Below, one piece after another: positions 1 to 7,641 of a stretch of 14,734 bases of DNA. The number at the start of each line of letters is the position of its first letter. The stretch's first letter is position 1. Under the pieces are notes generated by a model. The model was given only the letters and a program-made list of their open reading frames with translations, was not told the DNA's origin and did no database searches. The stretch is from an uncultured Collinsella sp. (GTDB taxonomy: Bacteria > Actinomycetota > Coriobacteriia > Coriobacteriales > Coriobacteriaceae). Location: NCBI GenBank assembly GCA_902470905.1, contig CABRIC010000051.1, positions 1 to 14,734 on the forward strand, given 5' to 3'. The position numbers and the translations under genes are program-made.

Positions 1-48
1 TCTACACAAGGAGTATCGTCGGCAGCGTCAGATGTGTATAAGAGACAG
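1..48 (+). other. Nextera adapter (i5 side), not genomic
   Basis: This is sequencing-library DNA left on the contig. It reads as the end of the P5 arm (1-7), an eight-base index AAGGAGTA (8-15), the read 1 tail TCGTCGGCAGCGTC (16-29) and the 19-bp Tn5 mosaic end AGATGTGTATAAGAGACAG (30-48). The index matches the known Nextera i5 index 507. The same sequence recurs inverted at the other end. Genuine DNA begins at 49. Confidence 0.99.
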
Positions 49-1055
49 GAGAGCTGCTTGGAATCCATGACGCTTCGAATACGAGCCAGCGAATCAGCAC
101 TCATCTGAGAGGCCTCGCCCACAAACATGAGCTTGGTCATGGCCGTCGGTACCACGGCCGAAAATATCGCGTAAAACGTGAAGTTGGTCATAAAATGCGC
201 GAAGTCCGTCTCGCCTGGCGCCAACAGCAACGCCACGGGCAACAGGAATGCCACAAGACCATTGAGCGCGGTAAGGTTGAGTACCTGCGGGCCTCGGCAG
301 AACGTGCCCGCATAGTTTTGTGCCATGTCGGCGTATTCGGCGATCGCATCGTGGAAGGCCTTAAAGGAGTAGACCGTCTGCTGAAACACCTTGACCACGG
401 GGATACCGCGTACGTATTCGGTGCCGGTCTTGTTCATCTTGACCAGCGCTCCCATGTAGGCCTTCATAAACTCGCCACCCTTGCCGCCCATCATGGCGGC
501 CATGGCGCCAAACGAAACGACGACCGAGATAAGGCATGCCGCCCCCAAACGCCAATCGAGCGCGAAAAGCAGCACGAGCAAGCCCACGACCATGGCGGCG
601 GCGCCTGCGATATCGGGCAGCATGTGTGCGAGCAAAGTCTCGGTGGAGGCGGCGCACCCGTCTACAATGCGGCGCAGCTCGCCGGTGGCATGCGTGTCGA
701 AGTAGCCGAGCGGCAACTTAAGCAGGTGCTCGCTCGTGGCCTTACGGATATTGGACGCACAGCGAAACGCAGCCAGGTGCGTGCACATGAGCCCCACGAA
801 ATAAGCTACGATGCTTGCCAGGGCAAAACCCACGGCCCACCAACCGTACATCGCGATGTTAGTGGCTTCGCTCCAGTTGGGCGCCACGGCGATCAGGTCG
901 CGCGCGACAAGCCAAATGCACACGTACGGGCCAAAGCTCAGCAGCTGCGAGAGCGCCGAGAGCGCCATGCCCAAATACGTTAGGAATTTGCGGTCACCGG
1001 CATACGCGAGCAACTCGCCGATGCCTCCACCTTCCCTTTTTGATTCCTTTGCCAT
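49..1055 (-). CDS. ABC exporter, transmembrane domain, 3'-truncated
   Basis: This is the N-terminal 335 residues of an ABC exporter half-transporter of the fused membrane-domain and ATPase type. The ATPase half lies beyond the contig edge, so no Walker motifs are present. The frame opens MAKESKREGGGIGELLAYAG and continues through several hydrophobic helices. It includes the family-typical stretch LLKLPLGYFDTHATGELRRI, which resembles the 'P..YFD....G.l..r' coupling region, and later GIPVVKVFQQT. The ATG at 1055 has a Shine-Dalgarno, AGAAAGGA (1061-1068), 5 bases upstream. It is divergent from an AraC-type regulator, an arrangement common for drug, peptide or siderophore exporters, which often come as two half-transporters in tandem. 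The substrate cannot be read from this sequence. The downstream partner, if any, is missing. Confidence 0.87.
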
Positions 1056-1140
1056 GAGATTCCTTTCTAACGGCTTGAGAGTTAACCGTAATGAACTTAT
1101 CATTGATGTGTTAGCCATGGCTCACAATCAAGCCAGGCGT

Positions 1141-1176
1141 GGACGTTTCTGCAAAGGAAAGGGACGCTTTTGCAAA
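1141..1176. promoter_or_regulatory. Direct repeat, candidate AraC-family operator
   Basis: GGACGTTTCTGCAAA (1141-1155) and GGACGCTTTTGCAAA (1162-1176) match at 13 of 15 positions with a 21-bp period, close to two helical turns. AraC-family proteins often bind direct half-sites with this spacing. The pair lies in the short divergent region between the regulator and the ABC gene. The second copy covers the proposed TTG start at 1170, so it could mediate autorepression. That function is inferred. Confidence 0.5.
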
Positions 1177-2174
1177 TACGGCGGGCAGCGACCGACATAA
1201 CCGAGCTCTATGCACCGCAATTTGAGCAGTTTGGCCTGGAGCTTACCGGCAAGGGCGCCGTCTTTACCGGCGAGGTGGCAAACGACCGGGCGCACGGCCG
1301 CGCATGGATCATGCCTCTCTCCCCTGCCTGCATCGTCATGGAGCATTTCATTACCCCGACGCACGATATGTACCTGGCCGAATACACACCCGAGCCATAC
1401 GCCTGCGTGAGCGAAGTCAGCGCGCCCACACTTACATGCATGCCCGAGGCTGGCATAACGCCCGCAAACCTCAAACCATTGCATGGACCGTGGCCAAACA
1501 ATGCCGTTTGCAGCTTTATCCAAGATAGCTGTGGCGAGGAATTAAGCCCGCTGTTTGCGGGGGAGCTTTATCACTCGCGCTCGGTGCTCTTTTTGCCTGG
1601 ATATTTTGACGAACTGGAACACCGCTATCCCACCGAGTTCGCGGGAATCTTTGAGGCGTTTGCCGAGCCATGGCACGAGGAAGCGACGTCTGCCATCTGC
1701 CACACGCTTCGCCGGATTAACGAGGACCGCGCCCGCACCGCAGGCGGACACGTCTATATGCAGGGCATCGTGGAGACCATGGTCGCGGAGCTCGCCTGTT
1801 CGTGCGCGGCCCACAAGCAGGCGCGACAGGCGGCAGACACGCGCGTCAGCGTAACCATTGCCGAAGAAGCAACGGCAATGATTGAGTGCGCGCTCGACAA
1901 AGGCAGACGTGTGGGTGTCAACGAGGTGGCCGAGAGGCTCTACACAAGCCGCTCCAAACTATGCGCCACCTTTAAGGCCCAAACTGGCGAGTCCCTGGGC
2001 GCCTACATTCGCAGACGCCGTATGGAGCGGGCGCAGGACCTTTTGGCCGATAGCGCGCTCACGATAGCGCAGGTGGCAGAGCGTCTAGGCTACCCTCAGC
2101 AGGCCGCCTTCGCCCAAGCCTTCAAACAATACACCGGCACCACCCCCACCGCTTGGCGAAGCAAGCATCGCTAA
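1170..2174 (+). CDS. AraC-family transcriptional regulator
   Basis: This 334-residue protein ends in a typical AraC/XylS DNA-binding domain at about residues 225-332. The first helix-turn-helix is around VGVNEVAERLYTSRSKLCAT, and the second is around LTIAQVAERLGYPQQAAFAQ, followed by FKQYTGTTPTAWR. The N-terminal roughly 200 residues are an uncharacterised sensor domain in which I recognise no ligand motif. The start is a TTG; AAAGGAAAGGG (1153-1163) supplies a ribosome binding site 6 bases upstream. No ATG lies in frame near this position, and a stop at 1104 closes the frame upstream. It is divergent from the truncated ABC exporter and probably controls it, acting in the cytoplasm as a ligand-responsive activator or repressor. 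It converges on the DUF4143 ATPase with a 64-bp gap that has no clear terminator. Confidence 0.9.
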   Translation: MQIRRAATDITELYAPQFEQFGLELTGKGAVFTGEVANDRAHGRAWIMPLSPACIVMEHFITPTHDMYLAEYTPEPYACVSEVSAPTLTCMPEAGITPANLKPLHGPWPNNAVCSFIQDSCGEELSPLFAGELYHSRSVLFLPGYFDELEHRYPTEFAGIFEAFAEPWHEEATSAICHTLRRINEDRARTAGGHVYMQGIVETMVAELACSCAAHKQARQAADTRVSVTIAEEATAMIECALDKGRRVGVNEVAERLYTSRSKLCATFKAQTGESLGAYIRRRRMERAQDLLADSALTIAQVAERLGYPQQAAFAQAFKQYTGTTPTAWRSKHR

Positions 2175-2238
2175 GGCCCAAGCTCCCTGGCCGTAACGGA
2201 GCGATTAATTAGCCACCGCCCGTCAGCTCACCCAGGAT

Positions 2239-3603
2239 CTAAACGTCAAGATGCGCACAATCAAGCGCCTTTTTGATAAGAGGGACAGATCGATCAGCCA
2301 AATACAACGGAATGTTGAGCACCCCGTCGTCGAGCTTTAGGTTCTTAAGTGAGTAGCGGACCCTCAATGGAGTCGTCTCCGCATGCTTGTCGGCATAGTA
2401 CTTAAGGCTCTTGGAGTGAACGACCTCTCCCGATTTGACCTCGACGGGAACGATTTCGTTTCCGACTTGAATCAAAAAATCGACTTCGTGCTTCGGCTTC
2501 TCGTTTGTCCAGTAACGCGGAGCAGCATCTAACTGTGAAAGTAATGCCTGAAGCACATAGTTCTCGGCGAACGAACCTTTGAACTCCGAAAATAGCGCAT
2601 CCGAGATGGCAAAAGCGGACGCATCCAGCCTTGCCATGCGGCGCAGCAAGCCGACATCAAGACAGTAGACCTTAAATGCCTTGAGGTCATCGTATGCAGA
2701 GAGCGGCACACCACCAGCAGCATTAAGGCGAACCGCCGTGATGAGCCCAGCATCGGCAAGCCATTCCAGAGCATCCTCGTATTCTCGAGCACGAGCCCCC
2801 TCGCGCACCGCACCCCAAACGAACTTTTTGTTCTCGCGCGCCAACTGAGCTGGAATCGAGTTCCATATTTGTGAAAGCTTGGCGAACTGCGCACGGCCAC
2901 CATGCTTGGCAAAATCGCGCTCGTAGGAATCCAAGAGATCAGACAACACCTTATCGACCTGAACGATATCGCCCGTCTCCACCCACCGGCCAAGAGCCTC
3001 TGGCATGCCGCCGCATGCAAAATAACGACGAAGATGCTCGACGAGACGGACATGGAAGAAATCGGGCACTGTCTCGATCTGATCCAGGCCGCCAAGGTAT
3101 TCGTCGTAGTTTGCAGCGCCCTCGGCTTTCAGAAACTCGGAAAAGCTCATGGGGCGCATCTCCATGAACTCGACCTTTCCCACCGGAAAAGCGCTGGTCT
3201 CACGGGACAAGCGAACGCCCAACAAAGACCCTGCGCATGCGACGTGATACTCGGGGGCCTCGTCACAGAAGTATTTAAGGGCGCCGACTGCAGAAGGACA
3301 ATCCTGGATCTCATCAATAATAAGCAGCGTCTCGCCGGGATCGATAGGCTGTCCAAGTGCCAGGGAAAGATTTGAGATGATCCGTCGAGGATCGCGCGTA
3401 CCTTCGAAAAACTGAGCGTACTCGCTCTGTACCCCAGGTGACGGCTCCTCGAGCGTCAGATACACAAAATTGAGGTACGAGGTTCGGCCGAACTCCTTAA
3501 GCGCCCACGTCTTTCCAACCTGGCGCGCCCCCTTAAGGATAAGCGGCTTACGATATTCTGACGCTTTCCAAGCGTTAAGCTTGGCAATGATATCTCGCTG
3601 CAT
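2239..3603 (-). CDS. AAA ATPase with C-terminal DUF4143 domain
   Basis: This 454-residue protein has the two-part plan of the AAA_14/DUF4143 family. The N-terminal ATPase has Walker A GARQVGKT (residues 25-32), Walker B LLIIDEIQ (93-100) and a sensor-like CAGSLLGV (123-130). The C-terminal DUF4143 part carries EVDFLIQVGNEIVPVEVKSG, with D375, E388 and K390 placed like the PD-(D/E)xK nuclease fold. The ATG at 3603 has GGGAGG (3611-3616) 7 bases upstream. The family is widespread in gut bacteria and often scattered in genomes as a solitary gene. Its biological role is not established; DNA repair, mobility and defence have been suggested. Here it stands alone, separated from gatB by a hairpin, and its upstream region carries a multi-copy palindromic motif, so it is probably tightly regulated. 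Confidence 0.92.
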   Translation of the reverse strand: MQRDIIAKLNAWKASEYRKPLILKGARQVGKTWALKEFGRTSYLNFVYLTLEEPSPGVQSEYAQFFEGTRDPRRIISNLSLALGQPIDPGETLLIIDEIQDCPSAVGALKYFCDEAPEYHVACAGSLLGVRLSRETSAFPVGKVEFMEMRPMSFSEFLKAEGAANYDEYLGGLDQIETVPDFFHVRLVEHLRRYFACGGMPEALGRWVETGDIVQVDKVLSDLLDSYERDFAKHGGRAQFAKLSQIWNSIPAQLARENKKFVWGAVREGARAREYEDALEWLADAGLITAVRLNAAGGVPLSAYDDLKAFKVYCLDVGLLRRMARLDASAFAISDALFSEFKGSFAENYVLQALLSQLDAAPRYWTNEKPKHEVDFLIQVGNEIVPVEVKSGEVVHSKSLKYYADKHAETTPLRVRYSLKNLKLDDGVLNIPLYLADRSVPLIKKALDCAHLDV

Positions 3604-3610
3604 GACCGAA

Positions 3611-3616
3611 CCTCCC
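3611..3616 (-). promoter_or_regulatory. Ribosome binding site of DUF4143 gene
   Basis: On the minus strand GGGAGG stands 7 bases before the ATG at 3603 and fixes that start. Confidence 0.7.
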
Positions 3617-3622
3617 GCAAAG

Positions 3623-3697
3623 AAACTTCCGTAAACGTGATATTCCCCACATTTTACCCTAGGTAAAACGTGACATTTATCACATTTACGGAAGTTT
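3623..3697. promoter_or_regulatory. Four-copy alternating 14-bp motif, candidate operator
   Basis: Directly upstream of the DUF4143 gene the sequence is two nested inverted repeats. The outer arms, 3623-3642 and 3678-3697, match at 19 of 20 positions. The inner palindrome is TTTTACC-CTA-GGTAAAA (3652-3668). Read as half-sites, there are four related 14-mers: CCGTAAACGTGATA (3629, plus), GGTAAAATGTGGGG (3645-3658, minus), GGTAAAACGTGACA (3662, plus) and CCGTAAATGTGATA (3678-3691, minus). Their left ends are 16, 17 and 16 bp apart. Such regular spacing suggests cooperative repressor binding over the promoter. I see no convincing -35/-10 pair inside it. A small mobile repeat is the alternative. 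Confidence 0.6.
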
Positions 3698-3733
3698 TAA
3701 GCTCATTTCGCCACACTTCCATCACATTCAAAA

Positions 3734-3760
3734 GGCGGAGGCGCATTTTGCGCCTCCGTC
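3734..3760 (-). terminator. Terminator-like hairpin between gatB and DUF4143 gene
   Basis: CGGAGGCGCA (3736-3745) and TGCGCCTCCG (3749-3758) form a perfect 10-bp GC-rich stem with a 3-base loop. On the minus strand the stem is followed by GCCTTTTG, a short T run, so it could end transcripts running out of gatB. The T run is short, so termination may be partial. Confidence 0.5.
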
Positions 3761-3808
3761 ACCATCTTTCCTATCAGCCTACCTGACCCGAACGGCCGAG
3801 TCGTCACA

Positions 3809-3949
3809 GAACCCGGGAGCCCCGGCAGGGCGGGTACTTGCTCAAAATGAGTTCCGCACGCAAAGAAGGCCACTTAATGTGGCCTTCGTCTTGCGCAGGA
3901 CTGTTCAAAATTTTGAGGAAGCACCCGCCCTGCCGGGGCTCCCGGGTTC
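3809..3949. repeat. 141-bp nested inverted repeat
   Basis: The arms 3809-3835 and 3923-3949 are perfectly complementary over 27 bp. Extended to 3848 and 3910 they match at 38 of 40 positions. The 61-base interior holds a second hairpin, AAGGCCAC-TTAAT-GTGGCCTT (3866-3886), flanked by CGCAA and TTGCG (3859-3895). The element ends 5 bp after the gatB stop codon, so a gatB transcript would fold it completely. It may act as a 3' processing or termination structure, or be an intergenic repeat of the genome. The short T-containing runs next to the inner stem are weak as a terminator. Confidence 0.85.
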
Positions 3950-3953
3950 CCGC

Positions 3954-5630
3954 TTACGAGAGCGACGTTCTCAGCAACTCGTTGAAGAGCTTCGGGTTGC
4001 CCTTGCCGCGGCTCGCCTTCATGCACTGGCCCACCAAAAAGCCGATGACCTTCTGGTTGCCGTCACGATACTGCTGCGCCTGATCGGCACAGTTTGCCAG
4101 TACCTCGTCCACGATCGGCTGCAGCGCGCCGGCATCGCTCACCTGACGCATGCCGCGCTCGTCGACGATCTTGTTGGGATCGTCGTCGGTCTGGGCCATG
4201 GCCTCAAAGACCTCGTGCGCCTGGTTGGAGCTGATGGCATCGGTCGCCAGCAGCTTGGCGAGTGCCGCCACCTGAGCCGGCGCAATGCCGGACTCGGCCA
4301 GCGAGACGCCCGCGCCCTTAAGGTAGGCGATCATCTCGTTCACCAGCAAGTTTGCAACCGTCTGGGCCTCCTTGCCAGCCATACCGGCAGCGGCGGCCTC
4401 AAAGAACTCGGCAAACTCCGGGTCGCCGGCAATCTGCTCGGCATCGGCCGCCTTAATGCCAAAGTCGGCCTCAAAACGGGCGCGCTTGGCATCGGGCAGC
4501 TCGGGAATCTCGACACGGCAGCGGTCGATGAACTCGTCGTCCAGATCGAACGGCGCCAGATCGGGGTCGGGGAACAGACGATAGTCGTCGGCCGTCTCCT
4601 TCACACGCATGACAACAGTGCGCTTGCGGCTGGGCTCCCAGTGGCGGGTCTCCTGATAGATGATGCCGCCCTCCTCGAGCACCTCGGCCTGGCGGCAGAT
4701 CTCATAGGCAAGACCATCGTGCAGGCTCTTAAACGAGTTGAGGTTCTTGAGCTCGGTCTTGGTGCCCAGCTTGGTCTCACCGCGGCGGCGCAGCGACACG
4801 TTGCCGTCGCAGCGCATGGAACCTTTCTCCATGGAGCAGTCCGAAATGCCCAGCGTCACAAAGATGCGACGGAGCTTTTCCATAAACAGGCGCGCTTCCT
4901 CGGGCGTGCGCAGATCGGGCTCAGTCACGAGCTCAATCAAAGGCGTGCCGCAGCGGTTGTAGTCGACGAGCGACTCGGCAGCGGCGGTAATGCGGCCCTC
5001 GGCGCCGCCCACGTGGACCATCTTGGCAGCGTCCTCCTCCATGTGGATGCGCAGAATGCGGATGGGCACCGTGTAGGAACCGTCCTCGCGACGTTCGGGC
5101 ATCTGCAGGTTGGACGCGTCATAGCTGGCCAGGTGACCGGCGCGCTGGTTGCCCTCGCGCATGGTCGACGTCATGGACGTGGACAGGCCCTCGGCATTGG
5201 CAGAAGCGCTCGCCAGGCTCTGGGCCTCGGCCTCACCAAACGCGAAGTCGGGGCGCTCGGCGGCGCCGCAACCGGTCACGTCCAGGTCCAGGTGACCGTA
5301 CATGGCAAAGGCGACCGGGCCCTGCGTGGTCTGAAAGTTCTTGGCCATGTCGGGATAGAAGTAGTGCTTGCGATAGAACATCGAGTGGCGCTGGATCTCG
5401 CAGTTGGTGGCGAGACCGGCCTTGACGATGCTCTCGATGGCGCGCTTGTTGGGCACCGGCAGGGCGCCGGGCAGGCCCAGGCACACCGGGCACACGTTGG
5501 CGTTGGGCTCGTCATCGTGGCTGAGCTTGCAGTTGCAGAACATCTTGGTATCGAGTGCGGTGAGCTCGGTATGGATCTCCAGGCCGATCACGGCCTCCCA
5601 ATCCTGCAGGACCTCGGAAAGCTCCTTCAT
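3954..5630 (-). CDS. gatB: Asp/Glu-tRNA amidotransferase subunit B
   Basis: GatB activates misacylated Glu-tRNA(Gln) or Asp-tRNA(Asn) by ATP-dependent phosphorylation and uses ammonia from GatA to form the amide. The 558-residue protein shows the opening WEAVIGLEIH, zinc ligands C32, C34, C47 and C50 (CNC and CPVC), the core RIHMEED and LVDYNRCGTPLIELVTEPD, then GTKTELKNLNSFKSL and ETRHWEPSRKRT. The C-terminal YqeY-like tRNA-binding tail includes QCMKASRGKGNPKLFNELL. GatB is usually about 475-500 residues; here roughly 65 extra residues (about 118-186, Ala- and Ser-rich) interrupt the cradle domain before RIHMEED. The ATG overlaps the gatA stop as TAATG, with GGGAGG just upstream inside gatA, so translation is coupled. 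Confidence 0.98.
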   Translation of the reverse strand: MKELSEVLQDWEAVIGLEIHTELTALDTKMFCNCKLSHDDEPNANVCPVCLGLPGALPVPNKRAIESIVKAGLATNCEIQRHSMFYRKHYFYPDMAKNFQTTQGPVAFAMYGHLDLDVTGCGAAERPDFAFGEAEAQSLASASANAEGLSTSMTSTMREGNQRAGHLASYDASNLQMPERREDGSYTVPIRILRIHMEEDAAKMVHVGGAEGRITAAAESLVDYNRCGTPLIELVTEPDLRTPEEARLFMEKLRRIFVTLGISDCSMEKGSMRCDGNVSLRRRGETKLGTKTELKNLNSFKSLHDGLAYEICRQAEVLEEGGIIYQETRHWEPSRKRTVVMRVKETADDYRLFPDPDLAPFDLDDEFIDRCRVEIPELPDAKRARFEADFGIKAADAEQIAGDPEFAEFFEAAAAGMAGKEAQTVANLLVNEMIAYLKGAGVSLAESGIAPAQVAALAKLLATDAISSNQAHEVFEAMAQTDDDPNKIVDERGMRQVSDAGALQPIVDEVLANCADQAQQYRDGNQKVIGFLVGQCMKASRGKGNPKLFNELLRTSLS

Positions 5631-7144
5631 TACAGCTCGCCTCCCTTCCCGGCAAAATCGGGCGCGACGGAAAGCGCAGGCGCACCCGTGGCGGCATCGG
5701 CAAAGCCACGCTCCAGGGCGCGGGCAAACGTGAGCAGCTGACGGTCCTTAAACGCCGGACCCACCAGCTGGGCAGAAACGGGCAGCTGAGCATCCTCGCC
5801 CAGGCCCAGCGGCACCGAGATGCCACCGTTGCCGCAAATGTTGAGCGAGATGGTGTACAGGTCGGAGAGGTACATCTGCGTGGGGTCGCTGATCTCGCCA
5901 AACTTAAAGGCCGTGCGCGGCGAGGCGGGCATGAGGATGGTGTCCACCTTGGCATACGCAGCATCGTAGTCCTGCGTGATGAGCGTGCGGGCTTTTTGCG
6001 CAGCGTAATAGTACTTGTCGTACACGCCCGAGCTCAGCAGGTAGGCGCCGAGCATCTGACGGCGCTTGGCCTCGGCGCCAAAGCCGTGGGCGCGCGAGAG
6101 CGAGCTCTGGTCGGACAGGTTGGCGCAGCCCTCCTCCTGGTAGCCGTAGCGAATGCCGTCGAAACGTGCCAGGTTGGAGAACGCCTCAGCAGGGCCGATG
6201 ACGTAGTAGGCGGCGATGGCGGCGTCCAGGTGCGGTAGGTCGACCTCGGCCAGCTCGGCACCCTGGTTCTGCAGCTCCTGGGCGGCGCGCTGAACAGCGG
6301 CCTTGACCTCGGGCGTCAGGCCCTCGGCCTCCATAAACGCAGGGATAATGCCCACGCGCTTGCCCTCGATACTGTCGTTGAGATGCTCGGTAAAGTCGAC
6401 GGCGCAATCCTGGCTGGTGCAGTCGTACGGATCGTGGCCCGCGCCGGTAAGCGCGTTCATGGCCAGCGCGACATCCTCGACCGTGCGGCCAAAGGGCCCC
6501 ACCTGGTCGAGCGACGAGCCAAAGGCAACCACGCCGTAACGGCTCACGGCGCCATACGTGGGCTTAAAGCCCACCACACCGCACAGCGACGCCGGCTGGC
6601 GGATGGAGCCGCCGGTGTCCGAACCCAGCGAGAGCGCGACCTCGCCCGCGGCGACGGCGGCAGCGGAGCCGCCCGAGGAGCCGCCAGGCACGCGCTCGGT
6701 ATCCCAGGGGTTGTTGGTGCGGTGGAACGCCGAGCTCTCGGTGGAGCTGCCAAAGGCGAACTCGTCCATGTTGGCCTTGCCCATGGGCAGGCAGCCGGCA
6801 TCGAGCATGCGCTGGACGCAGGTGGCGGTGTAGACGCTCTGGTAGTTCTCGAGCATGCGGGAAGCGCAGGTGGTGCGCGTGCCCACGAGGTTCATGTTGT
6901 CCTTAATGGCCAGCGGCACGCCCGCGAGCGGGGGCAGCGGCTTGCCTGCGGCACGGTCGGCATCCACGCGCGCGGCGGCCTCGAGCGCAAGCTCGGGCGC
7001 CACCTGCAGGAATGCCTGGACCCCGCCCTCGCGCGCCTCGATGGCGGCAAGGGAGGCCTGGGCCACCTCGGTAGCGGTAAAGTCGCCGGCGGCAACGCCC
7101 GCGGCGATCTGGGCGGCGGTAAGGGAATCGAAGCTTAGCGCCAT
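5630..7144 (-). CDS. gatA: Asp/Glu-tRNA amidotransferase subunit A
   Basis: GatA is the glutaminase subunit: it releases ammonia from glutamine and channels it to GatB. The 504-residue sequence is a full-length amidase-signature protein. The Ser-cisSer-Lys triad is visible as K81 in PLAIKDNMN, S156 in PGGSSGGSAAA and S180 in DTGGSIRQPA; these sit two residues later than K79, S154 and S178 of the Staphylococcus aureus enzyme. The conserved MGKANMDEFAFGSSTE and GFKPTYGAVSRYG are present. It begins inside the gatC stop (TAATG) and ends inside the gatB start (TAATG), so the three subunits are translationally coupled. Nothing in the sequence departs from the family. Confidence 0.98.
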   Translation of the reverse strand: MALSFDSLTAAQIAAGVAAGDFTATEVAQASLAAIEAREGGVQAFLQVAPELALEAAARVDADRAAGKPLPPLAGVPLAIKDNMNLVGTRTTCASRMLENYQSVYTATCVQRMLDAGCLPMGKANMDEFAFGSSTESSAFHRTNNPWDTERVPGGSSGGSAAAVAAGEVALSLGSDTGGSIRQPASLCGVVGFKPTYGAVSRYGVVAFGSSLDQVGPFGRTVEDVALAMNALTGAGHDPYDCTSQDCAVDFTEHLNDSIEGKRVGIIPAFMEAEGLTPEVKAAVQRAAQELQNQGAELAEVDLPHLDAAIAAYYVIGPAEAFSNLARFDGIRYGYQEEGCANLSDQSSLSRAHGFGAEAKRRQMLGAYLLSSGVYDKYYYAAQKARTLITQDYDAAYAKVDTILMPASPRTAFKFGEISDPTQMYLSDLYTISLNICGNGGISVPLGLGEDAQLPVSAQLVGPAFKDRQLLTFARALERGFADAATGAPALSVAPDFAGKGGEL

Positions 7145-7455
7145 TACTCGCTCTCCCCCTCTCCCAAAATGGACGGCACGCGGAAGTAGCGGTCACGCGC
7201 GCTGCCGGCGTTTTCGAGCGCAACGTCGAGCGGCAGATCGCGCTCGGGCTCGCGCAGGTCATCGCCCATCACGTTGGACAGGCTTCCGATGGGATGGAAC
7301 GTGGGCTCCACGTCGGGCAAGTCATATTGCAAGACGGGCTCGAGCATCTGGACGGCGTCGTTCATGTAGGACGTCATCTGGGTGAGCTCGTCATCGGTCA
7401 GTGCGATCTTTGCGTACCCGGCGATGCCGCGCACGTCTTTCTCGCTGAGTGCCAT
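7144..7455 (-). CDS. gatC: Asp/Glu-tRNA amidotransferase subunit C
   Basis: GatC is the small belt subunit that wraps around GatA and GatB and stabilises the complex. The 103-residue product begins MALSEKDVRGIAGYAKIALT, matching the usual opening helix, and carries the conserved region LREPERDLPLDVALENAG before YFRVPSIL. An in-frame ATG at 7473 would add six residues but has no ribosome binding site. The ATG at 7455 has GGAAGGGAG (7461-7469) 5 bases upstream and is preferred. As first gene of gatC-gatA-gatB it sits next to a 304-bp gene-free stretch that should hold the operon promoter. Confidence 0.95.
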   Translation of the reverse strand: MALSEKDVRGIAGYAKIALTDDELTQMTSYMNDAVQMLEPVLQYDLPDVEPTFHPIGSLSNVMGDDLREPERDLPLDVALENAGSARDRYFRVPSILGEGESE

Positions 7456-7460
7456 AGGCG

Positions 7461-7469
7461 CTCCCTTCC
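7461..7469 (-). promoter_or_regulatory. Ribosome binding site of gatC
   Basis: GGAAGGGAG on the minus strand lies 5 bases before the ATG at 7455. It selects that start over the in-frame ATG at 7473, whose position it would overlap with coding sequence. Confidence 0.75.
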
Positions 7470-7490
7470 GCATAACAGATAAACCGCTCT

Positions 7491-7496
7491 AGTATA
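7491..7496 (-). promoter_or_regulatory. Possible -10 box of gatCAB
   Basis: TATACT on the minus strand lies 35 bases before the gatC ATG and is close to the sigma-70 type -10 consensus. No good -35 box stands 16-18 bp upstream, so the call is tentative. Confidence 0.3.
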
Positions 7497-7536
7497 CAAG
7501 GCAACGCCGCTTGGAGCAGGTGCTTTACCCAAATGC

Positions 7537-7640
7537 AGCGAAAACGTAACGAGGGCGGCGGGCTGGCAGGCGGCGGGCCGGCGGTTCCGCAGCGAAACCG
7601 CACCGTCCATAGCGAAAACCGTCCCGCCCGCAACGAAAAG
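7537..7640. repeat. Phased AGCGAAA direct repeats
   Basis: AGCGAAAAC starts at 7537, AGCGAAACC at 7591, AGCGAAAACC at 7611, and the variant AACGAAAAG at 7632. The last three have periods of 20 and 21 bp, about two helical turns. They lie upstream of the gatC start on the minus strand, where an activator or nucleoid protein could bind. GC-rich DNA separates the copies. Confidence 0.4.
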
Positions 7641-7641
7641 C

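Larger units (their letters stand above)
3604..3953. other. Gene-free region between gatB and DUF4143 gene
   Basis: These 350 bp hold no plausible gene. From the gatB side they contain the 141-bp nested inverted repeat (3809-3949), a terminator-like hairpin (3734-3760), the four-copy operator-like motif (3623-3697) and the DUF4143 ribosome binding site. Between 3698 and 3733 and between 3761 and 3808 I see nothing clear. Confidence 0.8.

Noticed and set aside
4..48. 45-bp perfect terminal inverted repeat with position 14690-14734, as in a transposon or linear replicon
   Set aside because: It is the Nextera mosaic end, read 1 tail and i5 index, so it is library DNA.
195..983. 262-codon plus-strand open frame at the left edge
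   Set aside because: Antisense to the ABC exporter membrane domain, which has helices, a start and a ribosome binding site.
3879..5741. 620-codon open frame on the plus strand
   Set aside because: It runs antisense to gatB with complementary codons; gatB has all family motifs. Such shadows are expected in GC-rich DNA.
7537..7640. AGCGAAA repeats as a CRISPR array
   Set aside because: Repeat units are about 9 bp with unequal gaps and there are no cas genes.
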